A DNA stretch of 64,000 nucleotides from Arachnopeziza araneosa (taxonomy: Eukaryota; Ascomycota; Leotiomycetes; Helotiales; Arachnopezizaceae), in contig QYAI01000004.1 in the NCBI GenBank assembly GCA_003988855.1, forward strand, positions 434,001-498,000, written 5' to 3'. The notes beneath the pieces were generated by a model. The model had not been told where the DNA came from, made no database searches, and saw only the letters and a list, made by a program, of their open reading frames with translations. This document shows positions 57,795 through 64,000 of the stretch, piece by piece. Every line of letters begins with the position of its first letter. Position 1 is the first letter of the stretch. A program made the position numbers and the translations under genes.

Positions 57795-59394
57795 ATGGCT
57801 TCCGCAAATGACGTCCAAGACCTTCTGCGCCTTCTCACAACCGGTCGAAACAAACTGGATATGATGAGTGCAATGGGACGCGTAAAAGCTCTCCAGACTG
57901 CTAAAATACGCAGGTATTAATTCTAGCCCAAAGAGAGCCCTCACACTGCTTACATTCGCCAGCATATCTGAGATTGCGTCCTCTGACCTTCCTACCTTGA
58001 CTGAAGCTATTTCTGACGAGAAAGCTGCCAAATCCCTCCTCGCCGCCTCTAAGGCGCATATTAAATCTGGCAATCCAACACCAGGCAAAAAACGGGCAGG
58101 AGACACACTGCTTTCGTCTTCGAAGAGGATGAAATCCCAATATGAGCTAGGAAATGAATCTCAAACGCCTGCAGAGATAGAGCGTGCTCTAGAGCTGCCA
58201 CAGCCTTCAGTTGATGAGGAAGCAGTCTCAAAGTCAGTGATATATACCAATCGAGCGCCACTGGTCTTGGCCTTTGCAGTGCAGCTGTTGAGGCATACCA
58301 TGCCGGAACAACCCCCAAGCAGCAGGCTGAGTTTGGGACAATCAATTGTCAGTGCAAACTCAAGGAGCAAGGCTGTCAGCATTGGACTGGAGAAGGGGAA
58401 AGGGGCCGATGAAGAGGGCTGGGGGTTGGGGCAGCCAAAAGTAAGGGTGTTGGGGAGGGAAATTAGTGTGTTGAAAAGGAGTGGATATGAGTGGAGAGAA
58501 AAGGTAGAGAGTGATATCAAAGATGAAAGGAAGACCTTAGACGATGTAGGGGGAAATGGGAATATCGCTAGTCGCAATCTAGACGGCTCTCATATAAGTG
58601 CAAGCGGTGGCTGGCTGGTCTCTGAAAGTGTGACTTCGAAGCAATCAAGATTTATCGCTAGGTCTTTACCGATATCCTCTTCCTCAGAAGCAAGATCAGC
58701 ACTAGAGAAGCTTCTAGCAAGCAACAGCGACCTTCGCGAAGCCAGCCACAACATAACAGCCTGGCGAGTTCAAGGCAATCACGGAATACTCGAAGACAGT
58801 AACGATGATGGAGAATCCGGTGGTGGACGCCATCTCCTCGGTTTACTACAAGCCGACAGCATCGTTGGAGTCCTTCTCGTAGTTACTCGCTGGTACGGAG
58901 GGATCATGCTTGGACCTGATCGTTGGCGAATCATGTCCCAAGTTGCTCGAGACTCGTTATCTCAACGCCTACGTGTGACGGGGGTGATTGGGCAGGAAGC
59001 ATTATGGGGACTGGATTTGGAAACTATGCGGAGTACGGATGCGCCGGTCACTGGAGGCGCCGCAGGCGGGATGCCGATCCATAAGCCTGAGGGTGCAAGA
59101 GTATACTTGCTGAAGTCTTTCGGGTCTCCGCCTCCTGGTCCTGATTCGCCGAAGAAGAAGATATCTGGGCTTGCGTTGGATAGGGAAAGAGAAGATAATT
59201 TAGGCTTACTACTCGGTGCTTTGGATATGCTTTTTGGAAGCTGGGTTGATCATATTAGTCGAGATGAGCTTGATAGGAGGGGCTGGAGCTGGTATTTACA
59301 AGTCAGACCTGAAGTAGAAAGTGGTGTAGCGGGTTGGGGTGGTAAGGGAGAAGTCAAACTAATCGATATACTAAATTTGAGAAGGAAAAGATAG
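57795..59394 (+). CDS. IMPACT (UPF0029) family protein, fungal type, 2 exons
   Basis: Exons 57795-57913 and 57963-59394 give 516 residues. The first exon (MASANDVQDLLRLLTTGRNK) and the junction KIRSISEIASSDLPTL match the N-terminus of fungal members. The IMPACT domain is spread over about residues 220-350: WLVSESVTSKQSRFIARSLP, then VLLVVTRWYGGIMLGPDRW, the family signature. A C-terminal extension of 150 residues has no known domain. Yeast Yih1 and mammalian IMPACT inhibit Gcn2 activation, but this protein lacks the N-terminal RWD domain of those proteins and so may not act on Gcn1/Gcn2. The role is therefore open. The initiator ATG at 57795 is chosen because it continues the conserved N-terminal block. 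Confidence 0.85.
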
Positions 59395-59678
59395 ACTTGG
59401 GATGTTGCTTTAGAAAGCTCAACATGAGTCACGAACTGAATAATTAGTCTCTTATCCAACTTTTCATTGTATAAACAAATAGAGACTTTGTGCTAGCATT
59501 CTTATATAGTCTTTGACTTATCTTTTTAAGCGATATCAACCTGTGTAAACTTTGAGTGCGTGTATTGTATCAGGAGTTGGCATCAAGTGTAATTTACGAT
59601 AGCTGCGAAGTCGTCAAAACCTACGTACAACCTTCCCAGGTACGTGTTGTAAGTCTATCGATTCGCCTTGCTATTCTC

Positions 59679-61626
59679 TCATATTCGATCGAACCAAATC
59701 CTTCCTTTTAAGCCCATTTCAGGTTCAAGAGCCAGGCCAAGTCTCGTGGCTACACCATCAACGGCGACAACAAACTCCGCTGCAGAGGCTCTTCGAAATA
59801 TAGATCCTGGAGCGGTTGTTGAGTCTATATATGCTATGAAATAGTCCCCTGAAATATGTTCTAGATCCAAGACAAGCTTCCAGCTCACATCTAATCTGTT
59901 TACAGAAAGTTTGTCGTCCTTGTAAAAGACTGTAAAGTTGCGGTATCCTGGATTATAATATGTCCCTGCGTATTTGTGAAAGGGCAAAGTCGGAGGTAAC
60001 GGAGGATTAGGAACTTCTGGGTAATAATGATTCGTCGCGTTCTCGTACTTCTCATCTAGGAATTCTATCATTCTTCGGAATCTACATTCGTTATTTCCAG
60101 AACTCAAATCGTATCAGAGTCAAACTTACTTCTTATCCCAGTCATATCTCTCATGCTCCGCTAACCCAAGTTTTTCATCGATAAGATGAAAGATCATATT
60201 CGTCTCTACGAAAGAAGCCGTCATAGCTGTGTTTCCAAGAGCAACGAGTCCATAGTCCAAAGTAGGAAAGAAATAAACTAGTGCACTGAAAGCCTCCATT
60301 CCCCCACCATGCGAATAAAACTCATGACCTTTATATACTCCAAAATCCCATCCCAAAGCATAGGATTGGGGTCCTGTGAATGCTGTGTCATCTTCTTGAG
60401 GAACGATCATACGAGGTGTTTTTAAAGCTCTGTGGCCCTCTTCCGAGATTGGGAAAGAAGTATTGAGAAGCGCTTTTATCCATTTCGCATAGTCTAACAC
60501 ATTAGACACAATACTACCAGCGCCACTGACAATATCAAGGTCCACTGGAACCCCGGAGTCAGTAAGTTCCATTTACAACATGTTTTAGGAGTGGGGGGAT
60601 TAGATTTCGCCATATATGATTGACTTTCGAATATATCACCTTAGGTATTCTGTCCTAGGATCAAAAGAGTAAAGGAATGGCAGAGCCAGGGATCTTACTG
60701 AATGGCACATCTAGAAATTTTCCATCAAGATAGACGTAACCTTGAGCAACTTCTTCTCTTCCATCTTGGGCAGCCGGTGTAGAAAAATACTACACACAAG
60801 TTCAGACACCAGAAGCAGATATATATTATTGGTGAAGCTTACTGTTGAATTCATCTCCAAGGGACTCCAGATCCTCTCTTTCAAGAAATCCCCCAACCAC
60901 ATCCCAGTAAGTGTCTCCACTACGTGGGATGCAACCACATACATCATATTACAATACTGATATCTCGTGCGAGGTTCTGCGGTTGTTGGCAGGTTTCTTA
61001 AGCTTCTCACCACGTCTTTAGGCGTCCCTTTATGGTGATCTTTCCCATAATGACCACCGTAGCTGAAATCACTGTTGTCGATTCATAAGACAATATCCGT
61101 AACTAAGTGACACAATCAAATTAACAATGGTAAGAGAGAAGCCACTCACTGCCTCGGCATTCCGGTACGATGGGAGAGAACATCCTCGATGGTAATATGA
61201 TTCGTAAGGTAATTGTCACCTAGAATAAAGTCGTCTGTGATTAAATGAGAGATTGGCGTGTCCCATTGTATATTGGCGTAAGACGATGAATTGTCAATAA
61301 GAAGGGATATAGCGGCTGCGGTGAAAGCTTTGGTTGTGCTGCCTGCATAAAAGAGAGTCTCGGCGGTTACTTTGTTGGAGGGGAACGAGGCAATTCCGTA
61401 ACCCTAGACGTTTAACAATAGGACCTCATAAAGTACTACGAAGCCTTGCCTCTGACCACATCTTGTCCCCATCAACCACAGCAATGGATACTCCAGGAAC
61501 ATGCCATTGATTCAATTGCTCACTGACCAATTTCTCAAATTTATCAGAGAAAGGACTTGTCGGCTCTTTCAAGACATGTTGCTTAGAAGTGAGAAGCAAA
61601 ATGAAGAAACTACTGCGAGTAAACAT
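59679..61626 (-). CDS. Secreted class C beta-lactamase-fold serine hydrolase, 6 exons
   Basis: Exons 61626-61450, 61403-61150, 61071-60843, 60789-60699, 60544-60130 and 60081-59679 give 522 residues. The N-terminus (MFTRSSFFILLLTS) is a short hydrophobic start, possibly a signal peptide. Catalytic motifs of the penicillin-binding/class C group are intact: Ser 81-x-x-Lys 84 in AGSTTKAF, Tyr 183-Cys-Asn 185, and His-Gly-Gly at about 329-331. Fungal members act as esterases, transferases (LovD-like) or D-peptidases; the substrate is unknown. Intron 1 has a GC donor (GAG/GCAAGG at 61449) and a CTAG acceptor; no GT donor joins the conserved SEGYGIAS. Intron 4 (60545-60698) is forced by frame and yields VPFMDLDIVSGAGS. 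A C-terminal lipocalin-like region (HKYAGTYYNPGYRNFTV) is as in related fungal enzymes. Confidence 0.9.
61404..61449 (-). other. GC-AG intron in the beta-lactamase-like gene
   Basis: 46-nt intron starting GCAAGG after GAG and ending TCTAG. It separates WSE from GYGIAS in phase 0. The donor keeps the strong AG/GCAAG context typical of the minor GC-AG class. Confidence 0.8.
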
Positions 61627-62073
61627 ATTGTCCTTCTCAGTTTAAAAATGATAAGGAATATATGGAGTTTGTTTTGTCAAGCAATTTGACTGAGATGCCG
61701 GTTCAAATCCCAGGCTAAGACTACGGCTGTCTGATTTACCAATGACGTCTTTCACCTCATTAAGAAGCATGTTGCTCTCAGTACTACGGAAAGGTATTGA
61801 CCAACACATGTGTGAATCGAATAAATATTTTTATTATGAGGCTCTATCTACCTCAATGGTTAATCCACTAATTGGTGGAGAAGCGGATTTTGGGTATTTT
61901 AGACTACAATGTAACATACAGAAGCCTGAGTGCTACCAGCTTCTGATTTGACCCCCGGCAGGTTTCACATACGCCATGCCTAGCTAAGGTATTTCCAAAT
62001 GTTTCCGCAAAGTTCAAGACTGGCGTCTATATCAACATCGGCTGAGATTTGAGGGTAGAGCTTTGAAGTTTCT
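61627..62073. other. Intergenic
   Basis: 447 bases between two minus-strand genes. It contains a GGTTCAAATCCC string that resembles a tRNA B box, but no cloverleaf forms around it. Confidence 0.55.
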
Positions 62074-63914
62074 TCATAAGTCCTCCACTTTACCCTTTGA
62101 GCCACTTGGTAGAGGCTTCTGTGCAGCTTCTGCAGCAGCAATAACATCTTGACCGGCAAACCCTATCTGCCCAAATGTGGCGCCATCAGCTATGCTAGCT
62201 CGGTGCTTCTTAAAAGGACTACCAACGATGGAATCGTCTGGTAAGTTTGCAGCATAAGATGTATTTGGTAGTGTTTGGATTGACGGCAAATGAGGCTCTG
62301 ATTCAGCAGGTGGTGTTGCTTCGTGAGAAGTAGTTCCTGCAGAGGCTGGAGATCTGCGGGAGCTTGAATTAAGAGGTTCTGCAGAATGCTGTCGCTTGAG
62401 CTGTAAAACTCTTGTTAGCAAATAATCATTCGACACATTGAGATTACTTACCTTGATACGCCCAACACCGTCTGCAACCTCCCCTGTAATTCTGGCGTCC
62501 TCTGGACTAAGAAGTGTCTTGATATCCTTATCATCCATCTCGTCCATCTTCTCGGAAATCTCCATATCATCTTCGTCCTCATCACTGTCTTCTTCCACAG
62601 CTCCACCGACACTTCCATTGCTCTTCTTTCTAGCTTTGTTGCGGCGGCGAGCAGAACCATCAGTATCTCTAAATGACGAAAATCCTACAGTCCCAACCGG
62701 CTTCAAGGGGTTGAGGTTGGAAAAGTCTAATTGCGTCGACCGTCTTTTTGTAGAAATAGGTCCACTCTTTTGCTGCTTGGGTGAGACAATGCCCATCTTT
62801 TGAAGTTGTCCTACAATATATTAGTATCGGTTTATCAAAGGGGGGTAAAGGGGGGTGTAGATGACTTACTTTCACCACGATAGAAGAATGTGAATACGGC
62901 AAATGGTTTGTCTGGTCCATCTATTCCTGTCACCGTCTGGGTACTGATCGACTTAGGGTCTAGGGATTTAGGCTTGGCAAAACTGGTAGTATGGTCAATA
63001 TCGGCTTCATCGGTGTTACCATTCTTTCCTCCCTCTTCATCGTCATCATGAGCATCGAATTGTGGAGAGTATTCTCCTCTCTTGATTTCACCAGAGGCTA
63101 AGACACGAAACATTGCGACCTTAATTTGCCCTGCGGCCTCCGGGGGCGCGTCATCATCTGAGCCTGAGCTGAAATCCTCATCATCCGTCAGTTTCTCAAC
63201 GGGAGATCGTTCATCGTCACCATATCTCAGCACATCTCGAAGGCCAGAAGTCTTCCGTTCATTGCCCAAAATATCCTCATCACTACCTGCTTCTTGCTTT
63301 ACTCGTCTGCGGCGCTTGTCGAATTTTTGTCGACGTTTCTCAATCTTGGCTGCTGCATCCTGGCCATCAAGGTCTAAACCATTCAACCATCTTTCCAGGC
63401 CGACCTCACGGAAAAGAAACTCTCTCTCAGCCAGACCACCGCCTTCTGATGTTGGAACCTGAACCCAGCGTGAATTCACCCAAGTCTCTTCACCAGGTCG
63501 TAACAGTGTGGCAACCTCTTCTTTTAGTCGTCCATCAAAGTAAATATAGGCAGCAATGGTTTCGTTTTCAGATTTTGTGATAGGTATGTAGGGACCTGTA
63601 CCTCCAGCATTAACACCTCTTGAAGAGCCTAAGCCAGGTAGTCCTGCGACGATTTGTGGACTCGGATTTGGGTTGTCTGAAGTGGGCTTCGGAGCAGAAT
63701 ATGGAATGGGAAGACCAGGCGTAAGAAGAGTGATCGAAATGGCAAATTTGGAAGGCTCCGGCTTAGTCGAGGAGGAATCTTGAGATATTTTCGGTTTCGG
63801 TACAGGAATATATGTGTTGACGCGTGAAACCCTTGATTGCTTCTGTACGGAGTACTCTGGGAGCGGATTACCTTCTGCGTGCACACTGACTGCGATGCCT
63901 TTGAAGCACGGCAT
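62074..63914 (-). CDS. DUF7918-type fungal protein of unknown function, 3 exons
   Basis: Exons 63914-62870, 62810-62452 and 62400-62074 give 576 residues. The N-terminal region (MPCFKGIAVSVHAEGNPLPE, ETIAAYIYFDGRLKEEV, FLFREVGLERWLNGLDL, IKVAMFRVLASGE, PFAVFTFFYRGE) fits the fungus-specific DUF7918 domain found in many ascomycete and basidiomycete proteins. Residues about 205-330 contain basic (KRRQKFDKRRRRVK) and acidic inserts. The C-terminal third is Ser/Pro/Glu-rich with possible nuclear signals and an acidic cluster EEDSDEDEDDME. No catalytic motif is visible; a nuclear location is an inference from the basic patches. Splice phases are exact. The 5' flank is cut by the window end only beyond 63914, so the gene is complete. 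Confidence 0.8.
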
Positions 63915-64000
63915 TTTTGTTTAACTGTGTACTGTAATGACCAAAGCAGCACTGCGGCGGTATGGTTTCAATGACCTGGGGTGTGCTGGCGCAAAGTAGA

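Noticed and set aside
61686..61722. GGTTCAAATCCC resembling a tRNA B box
   Set aside because: The flanking bases do not form a T-arm of five pairs, and no A box, anticodon arm or acceptor stem can be folded around it.

Overview
This is a filamentous ascomycete (Pezizomycotina) nuclear chromosome segment. The signs are short introns (about 45-180 nt, most with GT donors and CTNAY-like branch points), single-copy housekeeping genes with typical fungal architecture, fungus-specific families and peroxisomal oxidases. The style of the proteins suggests Leotiomycetes, but that is only an impression and nothing here proves it. All gene models are spliced by eye from reading-frame phase, splice signals and protein family continuity; each CDS listed closes in frame from ATG to stop.

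Layout. 1-17 kb is dense housekeeping and metabolism: ribosomal protein L6, dipeptidyl peptidase III, copper amine oxidase, a secreted GDSL esterase, a SRPBCC protein, MGM101 (mtDNA maintenance), biotin-protein ligase and an OMS1-type mitochondrial methyltransferase. 17-25 kb has an RS-rich nuclear protein, two fungus-type membrane proteins and a DUF3445 heme-dependent N-demethylase-like protein. 25-31 kb holds a short-chain dehydrogenase and an aldehyde dehydrogenase in tandem, then a four-exon small secreted cysteine-rich protein that has no long ORF and is easy to miss. 31.2-36.9 kb is almost gene-free. From 36.9 kb onward the window is dense again: TBP, a peroxisomal FAD amine oxidase, a U2-associated SR140/CID-type protein, seipin, a Cdc15-like F-BAR/SH3 protein, NOT1, a Rossmann epimerase-like protein, an IMPACT-like protein, a class C beta-lactamase-fold hydrolase and a DUF7918 protein.

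Functional links. Two H2O2-producing amine oxidases carry peroxisome signals: the FAD enzyme ends in SKL, and the copper amine oxidase gains AKL if a strong donor inside its last apparent exon is used. MGM101 and OMS1 act in mitochondria, and DPP III could be dual targeted. TBP, NOT1, the SR140-like protein and the RS-rich protein are core transcription, mRNA-decay and splicing factors. The SDR/ALDH pair could carry out consecutive oxidations, but this rests on proximity only.

Most distinctive observations: the hidden effector-like gene at the edge of the gene-poor block, the alternative PTS1 exon of the amine oxidase, a 20-nt microexon in the SDR gene, a clear GC-AG intron in the beta-lactamase-like gene (with possible further ones in the ALDH), and the 27-nt SPAPTRRAV coding repeat in the F-BAR protein. 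No CRISPR array, intact transposon, rRNA or convincing tRNA was seen.
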